Assembly: GCA_964436955.1 (NCBI GenBank)
Contig: CAYTFC010000005.1
Location: forward strand, 3,116-67,115
Length of the DNA stretch: 64,000 nt
Source: CAMFKD01 sp964436955
GTDB taxonomy: Bacteria; Chlamydiota; Chlamydiia; Chlamydiales; JAJFMA01
Direction of reading: 5' to 3'
Positions 26,551-33,914 of this stretch are shown here, in pieces (within the stretch, counting starts at the first letter, position 1; each line of letters begins with the position of its first letter). The notes under the pieces were generated by a model. It ran no database searches. It was given only the letters and a program-made list of their open reading frames with translations, and was not told the origin of the DNA. The position numbers and the translations under genes are program-made.

Positions 26551-26761
26551 GAGCCCGATCCCCCCACCGCATCTCAATAACATCCTAACTCGTGCCCTTG
26601 CCCGTGCCCGAGCCCGATGTCCTAAATCATTATCCTATTCCTATTTCTAACCTCTATTCATATCTCGCTTCGAGAAATTGGCAAGATTTTTTTTGGGCAC
26701 GGGCACAGGCAGGGGCTCGGGTACGATTTAGGATGTTATTGAGATGCGTTGGGGGGCTCGG
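26551..26761. mobile_element. Family-B MITE-like element, complete copy
   Basis: A 211-bp element with terminal arms of about 35 bp: the left end runs GAGCCCGATCCCCCC then GCATCTCAATAACATCCTAA, and the right end is its near-exact reverse complement. Inside are further opposed GTGCCC/GGGCAC runs, so the whole element can fold. It has no coding frame of its own. It is wedged between oppA-2 and oppB and supplies the first 57 or so codons of an artificial upstream extension of oppB. Confidence 0.85.
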
Positions 26762-26822
26762 TTGCTATTTTCAACTTCAATCTGGCGCCATACTATTCCC
26801 TTCTGTTATAGTGATCACACTT

Positions 26823-27752
26823 ATGCAGTATCTACTAAAGAAACTTGCTTACATTTTGGCATCGCTATTCGCGATCATCACAATCACATTTTTTTTGATG
26901 AAGGCTATCCCTGGAGATCCCTTCTCTACCGAACGTGGTGTTCCGCCCGAAATCTTAAAAGCTATGCAAGATCACTACGGCCTTAATGACCCGTGGTATG
27001 ATCAATACATTCGCTACGTAAAATCCATTTTAACATGGGATTTGGGCCCTTCTTTTAAATACAAGGGCCGTTCGGTAAATGCCATCATCAATGAAGGGTT
27101 TCCGGTTTCAGCCATACTCGGAACCACTGCCCTATTCATTGCTATAGGATTCGGCGTTCTATTAGGAACATTGGCAGCACTTCACCAGCATCGCTGGCAA
27201 GATTATGTTTGTATGATGACTGCCGTAATAGGAATTTCTGTACCCAGCTTCATCCTAGCAACGCTCTTGCAATATGTGTTTGCCTTAAAAATAGGATGGT
27301 TTCCTGTGGCTCGATGGGGATCGTGGGAACATGTCGTCCTGCCGGCCTTAGCCCTAGCTGCCTTACCAACAGCTTTCATAGCTCGCCTTACACGTTCCAG
27401 CATGCTGGAAGTTCTACAACTCGACTTTATCAAAACCGCAAAAGCTAAGGGTCTCTCTACACATCGCGTCATCATTTGGCACGCTCTGCGCAATGCTCTT
27501 CTCCCCATCATCAGCTACCTAGGGCAACTCATCGTCAACATTCTAGTCGGAAGCTTTATCATAGAAAAGATTTTCGGAATCCCAGGTCTAGGTCAATGGT
27601 TCGTCACCAGCGTTTCGAACCGCGATTATACTGTCATCATGGGTACCACGGTCTTTTACAGTGTTATTCTTCTGATTGCTATGTTTTTAGTGGACATTGC
27701 ATATGCGTGGGTAGATCCTCGTATTCGCACGCATTCTGAGGAGAAAAACTAG
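26823..27752 (+). CDS. oppB: Oligopeptide ABC transporter permease OppB
   Basis: A 309-residue permease with six membrane spans. The start at 26823 (MQYLLKKLAYILASLF) is where OppB homology begins. PGDPF, DLGPSFKYKGRSV, FIARLTRSSMLEVL and the EAA loop AKAKGLSTHRVIIWHALRNALLP are present. The upstream extension of the frame (to 26592) is encoded by the repeat element. A clear Shine-Dalgarno before 26823 is lacking. It pairs with OppC, 1 base downstream. Confidence 0.93.
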   Translation: MQYLLKKLAYILASLFAIITITFFLMKAIPGDPFSTERGVPPEILKAMQDHYGLNDPWYDQYIRYVKSILTWDLGPSFKYKGRSVNAIINEGFPVSAILGTTALFIAIGFGVLLGTLAALHQHRWQDYVCMMTAVIGISVPSFILATLLQYVFALKIGWFPVARWGSWEHVVLPALALAALPTAFIARLTRSSMLEVLQLDFIKTAKAKGLSTHRVIIWHALRNALLPIISYLGQLIVNILVGSFIIEKIFGIPGLGQWFVTSVSNRDYTVIMGTTVFYSVILLIAMFLVDIAYAWVDPRIRTHSEEKN

Positions 27753-27753
27753 C

Positions 27754-28671
27754 ATGGAAATAATCTCCAACAACCTCTTTGTGCCACTTGATAAAAGTCA
27801 AAAGCTGCCCGACCAAATCAGCCATCCTGCTATGTCTTTTTGGGTTGATGTGTGGAGACGCTTTCGCACCAACCGCATGGCTCTTATCGGGCTAACTCTA
27901 CTCCTGATAATACTTGCAATGGCTATTATAGGGCCATTTCTCACTGACTACACCTACTTCAACACAAATCTGAATAACAATAACAAGCCGCCAAGCGCTG
28001 AGCATTGGTTTGGCACCGATGATCTAGGCCGTGATATTTTTACACGCACATGGTATGGAGCACGCATTTCCCTATTTGTCGGCATCACAGCAGCGCTTGT
28101 AGATCTCGTTGTAGGAGTCTTATGGGGGGGCATCGCAGCTCTAGTCGGCCGCCGCACCGATGAGATGATGATGCGGGTCGCCGATGTGTTATACAGTCTC
28201 CCTTATATGCTCACTGTCATCATGCTAATGGTTGTCATGGGTTCTGGGCTAATTCCCATTTTGATCGCTATGACCATCATTGGATGGATTCCCATGGCGC
28301 GTATTGTACGAGGACAGCTCCTTCAACTTCGGGAATTGGAATATGTACTAGCCGCCCGAGCTCTTGGAGCCGGCTTCTATCGCATTCTGTTTAAACACCT
28401 CATCCCAAATGCGATGGGCCCCATCATTGTTACGGTAACCCTAACGGTGCCCGCAGCTATTTTTACCGAGGCATTTCTGAGTTTCCTGGGTCTCGGCGTA
28501 CAGGCGCCGGTTGCAAGCTGGGGAACGATGGCAGCTGATGGCCTGCCCGCATTAAAATACTATCCTTGGCGCCTCGCCTTTCCCGCAGCCTTTATTTCCA
28601 TTACGATGTTTGCCTTCAACCTGGTGGGCGATGGATTGCGTGATGCCTTAGACCCAAGACAAAGGCGGTAA
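27754..28671 (+). CDS. oppC: Oligopeptide ABC transporter permease OppC
   Basis: A 305-residue permease. The N-terminal span is followed by HWFGTDDLGRDIFTRTWYGARISL, a hallmark of DppC/OppC proteins, and the EAA loop ARALGAGFYRILFKHLIPNAMGP. It forms the membrane channel with OppB. It starts one base after the oppB stop, and oppD starts 2 bases after its own stop, so the genes are a single transcript. Confidence 0.95.
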   Translation: MEIISNNLFVPLDKSQKLPDQISHPAMSFWVDVWRRFRTNRMALIGLTLLLIILAMAIIGPFLTDYTYFNTNLNNNNKPPSAEHWFGTDDLGRDIFTRTWYGARISLFVGITAALVDLVVGVLWGGIAALVGRRTDEMMMRVADVLYSLPYMLTVIMLMVVMGSGLIPILIAMTIIGWIPMARIVRGQLLQLRELEYVLAARALGAGFYRILFKHLIPNAMGPIIVTVTLTVPAAIFTEAFLSFLGLGVQAPVASWGTMAADGLPALKYYPWRLAFPAAFISITMFAFNLVGDGLRDALDPRQRR

Positions 28672-28673
28672 GC

Positions 28674-29699
28674 ATGGCACAACCTCTGCTGGACATTAAA
28701 AACCTTCGTGTCAGCTTCAACACGCACATTGGCAAAGTACAGGCTGTTCGGGGGATAAGCTTTGCCATCGCTCCGGGCGAAGTTGTAGGCATCGTGGGAG
28801 AATCAGGCTGCGGCAAATCCGTGACTGCTCATAGCATCCTTCGGCTAATCAACACCCCTCCAGGAATGGTTGAAAGTGGCGAAATCTGGTTCGAATCTGA
28901 GGACCTACTGAAAAAATCAGAACGCGAAATGCAGTCGATCCGTGGCAACAAGATTGGGATTATTTTCCAAGACCCTATGACCTCGCTAAATCCCACCATG
29001 CGTATTGGAAAACAGCTTATGGAAGGCATTCAGCGGCACCAAAGAGTTTCTGCAACAAGTGCTCGAGAACTCGCACGGGAAATGTTGGAGACAGTTGGAA
29101 TTCCCCACGCCTCCACACGTATTGACCAATACCCACATGAGTTTAGTGGAGGCATGCGCCAACGTGTGATGATTGCTGTCGCATTAGCGTGCAATCCCTC
29201 CCTGCTGATTGCCGATGAACCCACAACAGCGCTAGACGTTACCATCCAAGCTCAGATTTTGGACCTCATGAAGCGCCTTAAGGAACAACGGGGCATGAGT
29301 ATTTTGCTCATCACTCATGATCTGGGAGTCGTGGCAGGACTTTGCGACCGCATCGTTGTCATGTATGCCGGCGAAGTGATGGAAACAGGAACGTTAGACC
29401 AAATATTCTATAACCCACAGCATCCTTATACCAAGGCTCTTTTGGAAGCCATACCGCGTTTAGGCAAAAGCCATTTGCAGAAGCTAATTCCGATTTTAGG
29501 TGCCCCGCCCAGCCTGTTATCTCCGCCGCGAGGATGTCCATTCACCGACCGTTGCCGTTGGGCCATGGAAATTTGCCGCCAGCAACGCCCAGACCTGACG
29601 AAGATCAACCAAGAACAAAAAGCTGCCTGCTGGCTACATCACCCTCACGCCAAAAGGGCAGACGATGCAATTAACGCCGAACCGCTCCTGGTGACATGA
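28674..29699 (+). CDS. oppD: Oligopeptide ABC transporter ATPase OppD
   Basis: A 341-residue ABC ATPase: Walker A GESGCGKS, Q-loop FQDPMTSLNP, signature EFSGGMRQR, Walker B LLIADEPTTALDVT, and the OppD/DppD C-terminal Cys-rich region (PRGCPFTDRCRWAMEIC) that can bind an iron-sulfur cluster in relatives. It powers OppBC with OppF. Its last codons overlap the oppF start by 4 bases (ATGA). Confidence 0.95.
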   Translation: MAQPLLDIKNLRVSFNTHIGKVQAVRGISFAIAPGEVVGIVGESGCGKSVTAHSILRLINTPPGMVESGEIWFESEDLLKKSEREMQSIRGNKIGIIFQDPMTSLNPTMRIGKQLMEGIQRHQRVSATSARELAREMLETVGIPHASTRIDQYPHEFSGGMRQRVMIAVALACNPSLLIADEPTTALDVTIQAQILDLMKRLKEQRGMSILLITHDLGVVAGLCDRIVVMYAGEVMETGTLDQIFYNPQHPYTKALLEAIPRLGKSHLQKLIPILGAPPSLLSPPRGCPFTDRCRWAMEICRQQRPDLTKINQEQKAACWLHHPHAKRADDAINAEPLLVT

Positions 29700-30658
29700 T
29701 GAAAGACGCATCTAAACCCCTCATCGAATTACGTGAACTAAGCAAACATTTTACCGTTAAGCATCAGACACTCACGGCTGTTCATCGCTTGAATCTGTCG
29801 ATCTATCCTGGAGAAACCCTTGGCTTAGTGGGTGAAAGCGGCTGCGGAAAATCCACAGTTGGTAAAACTATTTTGCGACTTCACGAACCCTCTCACGGAC
29901 ACATTTTTCTAGAAGGTGCGGATGTTTGTCACCTCAACAAGAAAGAGATGTTTCAGTTGCGTCGGCGCATGCAAATCATCTTTCAGGACCCCTTTGCATC
30001 GCTTAATCCCCGAATGACCGTAGAAGAAATCGTTGGTGAACCGTTAGACATCCACTCCCTAGCGAAAGGAAATGGCCGTCGAAAGCGTATTGTGGAGCTT
30101 CTAACTTTAGTGGGATTGTCGGAACAGCATCTAGGTCGCTATCCGCACGAATTTAGTGGCGGACAACGTCAGCGTATAGGCATTGCGCGAGCCCTGGCAG
30201 TGGAACCAGAATTCATTGTATGTGACGAGCCCCTATCAGCACTGGATGTTTCGGTGCAGGCTCAGGTAGTAAATCTGTTGAAAGATCTGCAAGAACGTTT
30301 GCACTTAACTTATCTGTTTATTGCTCATGACCTATCGATGGTCGAATACCTCTCACACCGTGTTGCCGTGATGTATTTGGGGAATTTGTTTGAGTTAGCG
30401 CCTACAACGCAACTCTTTAAGGACCCCAAACACCCGTATACACAAGCCTTACTATCAGCTATCCCTATACCGGATCCGCGACTGGAACGGCAACGTTCCC
30501 GAGTTGTGCTTACGGGTGAGGTTCCAAGTCCTTTGAATCCACCAAGTGGGTGCGTGTTTCGTACAAGATGTCCATTTGCTATGGATGTTTGCAAAACAAC
30601 GGTGCCAGCGTGGAAGGAAGTCGAGCCCGGCCGTCACGTTGCCTGCCACCTCTACTAG
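29696..30658 (+). CDS. oppF: Oligopeptide ABC transporter ATPase OppF
   Basis: A 320-residue ABC ATPase: Walker A GESGCGKST, IIFQDPFASLNPRMTV, signature EFSGGQRQR, Walker B FIVCDEPLSALDVS, and a C-terminal Cys cluster (GCVFRTRCPFAMDVCK). It partners OppD. It is the last gene of oppAA-BCDF. A convergent small membrane protein gene follows 36 bases later. Confidence 0.95.
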   Translation: MMKDASKPLIELRELSKHFTVKHQTLTAVHRLNLSIYPGETLGLVGESGCGKSTVGKTILRLHEPSHGHIFLEGADVCHLNKKEMFQLRRRMQIIFQDPFASLNPRMTVEEIVGEPLDIHSLAKGNGRRKRIVELLTLVGLSEQHLGRYPHEFSGGQRQRIGIARALAVEPEFIVCDEPLSALDVSVQAQVVNLLKDLQERLHLTYLFIAHDLSMVEYLSHRVAVMYLGNLFELAPTTQLFKDPKHPYTQALLSAIPIPDPRLERQRSRVVLTGEVPSPLNPPSGCVFRTRCPFAMDVCKTTVPAWKEVEPGRHVACHLY

Positions 30659-30694
30659 AGTTCAAATTCTTCTTAACGCACGGATGCTCTTTTA

Positions 30695-31051
30695 CTAAGA
30701 TTCTTTCTTGTCGTCGGTATCCACATGAAAGCGGTGCAAAAAGCGATGCAGCAAAGGTGCTGCCATCACACCAACGATAAGAATAAGTGCCAGGCCGCTA
30801 AACAGCGCGAAAATGCCAGAAAATATTTTCCCACCGGTTGTATAAAGATTGGATGTGGGGCCCATACCCGAGAGTATCATGGCTGCTTCCAAATAGGAAT
30901 CAATCCACGAAAGTCCCTCTATCCAATGATATCCTGCAATCCCGATACACAGCGATGTAATAATGATTCCGAACCCAAGCATAATGCTGCGCAAAATGCG
31001 TTTGCGAAAGCTAGCATGGGAAAGTAGGCGTTGTTGTCGATGTTCAAACAT
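30695..31051 (-). CDS. Two-span, K+-channel-like small membrane protein lacking the selectivity filter
   Basis: About 118 residues: a basic N-terminus (RQQRLLSHASFRKRIL), one membrane span, a re-entrant-looking segment (SYLEAAMILSGMGP), then a TTGGKIFSGIFALFSGLALI span and a cytoplasmic tail LLHRFLHRFHVD. The order recalls the pore part of two-span potassium channels, but the TVGYGD filter is replaced by SGMGPTS. From memory a conserved bacterial family of unknown function has this same GMGP motif and HRFLHRFH tail. The start is at 31051; the frame runs on to 31117 without homology. Confidence 0.6.
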   Translation of the reverse strand: MFEHRQQRLLSHASFRKRILRSIMLGFGIIITSLCIGIAGYHWIEGLSWIDSYLEAAMILSGMGPTSNLYTTGGKIFSGIFALFSGLALILIVGVMAAPLLHRFLHRFHVDTDDKKES

Positions 31052-31099
31052 GTTTGTGTTGTATAGGCGCTGTATATTTTTTTTCAAGATTCCGCTAAC

Positions 31100-32236
31100 A
31101 TGCGGCTTATGAAACACTATTTGTATGCACTTCTATTTTTTATGACCGCCCAACTGGGTGCTTTACAAACACCTTTGCTGTTTTTACTCTATGACGCCGG
31201 TGAGACAATCGCCTTGGCCCCGGTGATGATCTCTTTAGACCGCGAAGGCACCGATTTTCGCGTTCTCGTCATGGGTGCTGCAAGCGAGGAAATACGCCAG
31301 ATCCCCCTTTTTCATAGCAAAGTCATCGATCTCAACAAGAATGGCTCCTGGCAGCACGATCAAAAACTCACCAATCAAGAACTTAATACCATTGTAGAAC
31401 ACCTCTCAGCGGATGTGGTTGTGACTGGAGTGGCTTCTGTTGTCCAGTACCAAATTTCAAAGGTTCTGAAATCGAAAGGCAGCGAAATTCTCGCCTATTA
31501 CGACAATTTCATTGTTCCTCTGAACCGCCATCCACACCAGGACATTATCGCACCTTTTGTTGAGCTTGCCGACACGTTTATGGTTCCGTCAAGAGCCATT
31601 GCTGACTCAATTGATGAAACGGTGGCAGTGGTGGGACAACCCTCGCTTCAAGTTTGGGCTGACCGCTTAGCCACCCTTGATGGAACTGCAGTGCGACGAG
31701 ATTACGGCTACTCTCATAAGCCGTTGCTGGTATATTGCGGATGCGACAGCGAAAACTACGCGGACGCGTTTCGCCTTTTTGTTGATTGTGTTAAAGGAAA
31801 TCCCAACTGGCAAATAGCCATCCAACTTCACCCCAACGCGGAAGGTGCGATGGAACGGGAAGTCCTTGCCGAGGCTGGTTTAAAAAGCGTCCGTCTTTAT
31901 GACCGAATTCCTGGAATGCTTCCCTTGGTAGCTGCTGCTGATATTGTGGTGGTCCATCGTGCAATTACTGGAATTCAGGCTGGATTAGCCGGCAAATCTG
32001 TTATCCAAGTGGATACAGTCGACTCTGGTTTTTGGTACAACCTGGCAAGTGACCCCACTATGTTTCGCTTTGCTGTGGCTCAGGCCTTGCATAAACCGCC
32101 TACCGATCCGGCAAAGCTGTATCGCAAAGTGGGGATTCCTCAAGATAGTAAAGAACGCATTTTGAAAATGATCGCAAAACACATGCCGAACAGCCATCAG
32201 TCGGTTACGTCTTTCTTCCACTCCTCAGGAATGTAA
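31100..32236 (+). CDS. Exported GT-B-like glycosyltransferase-type protein, function unknown
   Basis: A 378-residue protein. A cleavable signal peptide (LYALLFFMTAQLGALQ) is followed by a two-domain protein that resembles a GT-B fold: an N-terminal part up to about 195, then VYCGCDSENYADAFRLFVDC and the C-terminal HPNAEGAMEREVL with IPGMLPLVAAADIVVVHRAITGIQAGLAGKSVI split around the donor site. That C-terminal pattern is like UDP-GlcNAc 2-epimerase and polymer-export proteins. A signal peptide is unusual for such enzymes, since nucleotide sugars are cytoplasmic. Start at 31100 or 31109. The 3' end overlaps htpX by 40 bases, tail to tail. Confidence 0.55.
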   Translation: MRLMKHYLYALLFFMTAQLGALQTPLLFLLYDAGETIALAPVMISLDREGTDFRVLVMGAASEEIRQIPLFHSKVIDLNKNGSWQHDQKLTNQELNTIVEHLSADVVVTGVASVVQYQISKVLKSKGSEILAYYDNFIVPLNRHPHQDIIAPFVELADTFMVPSRAIADSIDETVAVVGQPSLQVWADRLATLDGTAVRRDYGYSHKPLLVYCGCDSENYADAFRLFVDCVKGNPNWQIAIQLHPNAEGAMEREVLAEAGLKSVRLYDRIPGMLPLVAAADIVVVHRAITGIQAGLAGKSVIQVDTVDSGFWYNLASDPTMFRFAVAQALHKPPTDPAKLYRKVGIPQDSKERILKMIAKHMPNSHQSVTSFFHSSGM

Positions 32237-33171
32237 GTGCGCCCTTCGATGGCGGCGATACGCTTTTCGATTGGGGGATGGGAGTCAAACAAACCACCCG
32301 AAAAATCGAAGTACATATGTGAAAAGGCCATGCCCTCTTTAGGCATATCCTGCACTTGACCACCCGCAATTTTTCGCAGAGCATTGGCGATACCGCTGGG
32401 ATTACGAGTAAATTGCACGGCACAGGCATCCGCCAAATATTCGCGTTCACGACTGACCATGGCCCGCAAAACTGAGCCAAAAAACCATGTGATTGCACCC
32501 GCAGCCATCAAAATGCCAACAGCTATCATAATACCGTTGCCACCACCCTTATCATCTCGGGACGAACGCATTCTAAATGAAGTAAGTACGCGAAAACCGA
32601 TGTACAGAATCACAAAAAAGCCCATCAACATCGCCGATAACTGCATGCTGATGCGCATATCGCCATTGAAGACATGCCCGTATTCATGCGCGATCACGCC
32701 CTGAAGTTCATCTCGATTCAGCTGAAATAAAGCCCCCGTTGTGACACATATCGCCGCTTTCTCGGGTGTTAGGCCGGCCGCAAATGCATTGATCTGCTCT
32801 GCTTCAAGAAGATACACCGCGGGCATCGGCAAACTCGCCGCAACCGAGATCTCCTCAATAATATTGAGTAGTTGACGTACATTGGGATCCGTGGTTTCGA
32901 GATTCACTAATCGAGCACCCACAGACTCCGCAACGTAACCGCCACCAAACTGTTGATATTGTACATAATTAAAGAGGGCCACACCAACCGTCACAGCGAC
33001 AAAGATGCCGCCTACAATCGGAAAACTCTCTTGATATTCCGGACCAGCAAACTCACGCATGGCAAATTCAGCCAAAAAAGCAACGAAAAGCGTCATCATC
33101 GCAAACGCAAAGACATATATCTTTGTGCGAGAACGCGCTTTTCGTTGAGCTTCCCAGAAGTTCATTGCCAT
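32197..33171 (-). CDS. htpX: HtpX-like M48 membrane zinc metalloprotease
   Basis: A 324-residue membrane peptidase. Two N-terminal spans precede the zinc motif HEYGH (in VIAHEYGHVFNGD); two more spans follow, then the conserved third-ligand helix REREYLADACAVQFTRNPSGIANALRKI. Such proteases degrade misfolded membrane proteins. It lies 10 bases downstream of lemA, a pairing found in many bacteria. Its 3' end overlaps the convergent exported GT-B-like gene. Confidence 0.92.
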   Translation of the reverse strand: MAMNFWEAQRKARSRTKIYVFAFAMMTLFVAFLAEFAMREFAGPEYQESFPIVGGIFVAVTVGVALFNYVQYQQFGGGYVAESVGARLVNLETTDPNVRQLLNIIEEISVAASLPMPAVYLLEAEQINAFAAGLTPEKAAICVTTGALFQLNRDELQGVIAHEYGHVFNGDMRISMQLSAMLMGFFVILYIGFRVLTSFRMRSSRDDKGGGNGIMIAVGILMAAGAITWFFGSVLRAMVSREREYLADACAVQFTRNPSGIANALRKIAGGQVQDMPKEGMAFSHMYFDFSGGLFDSHPPIEKRIAAIEGRTYIPEEWKKDVTD

Positions 33172-33181
33172 AAGTTAGCCT

Positions 33182-33769
33182 TTAAAAAGATACTTTTACT
33201 GCGTTACGTGCTTCAGGCTCCGCTATTTCAAACATTTCCGCGGGGTGATGCCCAAAGGCGGATGCCATCAGCACATTCGGAAATTCCTGTTGGGCGTTAT
33301 TATACGCTAACACCTGATCATTATACGCTTGCCTGGAGAAGGCCACCTTATTTTCTGTGCTGGCAAGCTCTTCCTGCAACTGGCGCATGTTCTCACTAGC
33401 ACGGAGTTGAGGATAGTTCTCAGCGAGAGCAAATATCTGGGAAACGCCTCCCTTTAGAGCTCCCTCAGCACCCAATAAACCTTTAATGGATTCATTAGTT
33501 GGACCACCAGCCTCAGAAATCTTCTGACGCGCGTTGGAAGCATCATTACGTGCCTTAACGACCATCTCTAACGTCGACTTTTCATGAGTCATATACCCCT
33601 TAACCGCTTCCACCAAATTGGGAATTAAATCATAGCGGCGTTGCAACTGCACGTCTATCTGACCCCAGGCATTCTTCACCTGGTTTCGAAGTCTTACTAA
33701 AGTGTTGTAAATACCCATGACCCAAAGGCCTAAAACCACCAGTACTCCAAGTAATATCAACATAAACAT
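33182..33769 (-). CDS. lemA: LemA family membrane protein
   Basis: About 195 residues: one N-terminal span (MLILLGVLVVLGLWVMGIYNTLV) followed by a coiled-coil helical domain with the LemA signature NAWGQIDVQLQRRYDLIPNLVEAVKGY. The ATG at 33769 has AAGGAG 8 bases upstream; an upstream in-frame start at 33817 would add a basic 16-residue leader. LemA is regularly paired with HtpX or M48-like proteases, as here; function is poorly known. Confidence 0.9.
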   Translation of the reverse strand: MFMLILLGVLVVLGLWVMGIYNTLVRLRNQVKNAWGQIDVQLQRRYDLIPNLVEAVKGYMTHEKSTLEMVVKARNDASNARQKISEAGGPTNESIKGLLGAEGALKGGVSQIFALAENYPQLRASENMRQLQEELASTENKVAFSRQAYNDQVLAYNNAQQEFPNVLMASAFGHHPAEMFEIAEPEARNAVKVSF

Positions 33770-33852
33770 AAGCACACTCCTTCGCTTTCTTTTCTCAGCA
33801 TAGCCTTCCTCTCTCAAGAAGAAAAGCCAAAAAATAGCGTGAATTAAGGTAA

Positions 33853-33881
33853 TGTCAATAAAATCAAAATTAAAATATAAT
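33853..33881 (+). promoter_or_regulatory. Possible promoter of the SopB-like gene
   Basis: TATAAT at 33876-33881 stands 34 bases before the ATG at 33915, in an AT-rich stretch. The -35 region 17 bases upstream (TGTCAA at 33853) is weak. Predicted by inspection only. Confidence 0.4.
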
Positions 33882-33914
33882 GAGTATAGTCACAACAAAT
33901 AATGAGAGTATGCT

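Noticed and set aside
26592..26822. N-terminal extension of the oppB frame
   Set aside because: The first 77 codons read through the family-B element and flank; OppB homology begins at the ATG at 26823.
33853..33914. Riboswitch or leader RNA before the SopB-like gene
   Set aside because: The leader is about 30 bases and AT-rich with no stable fold.
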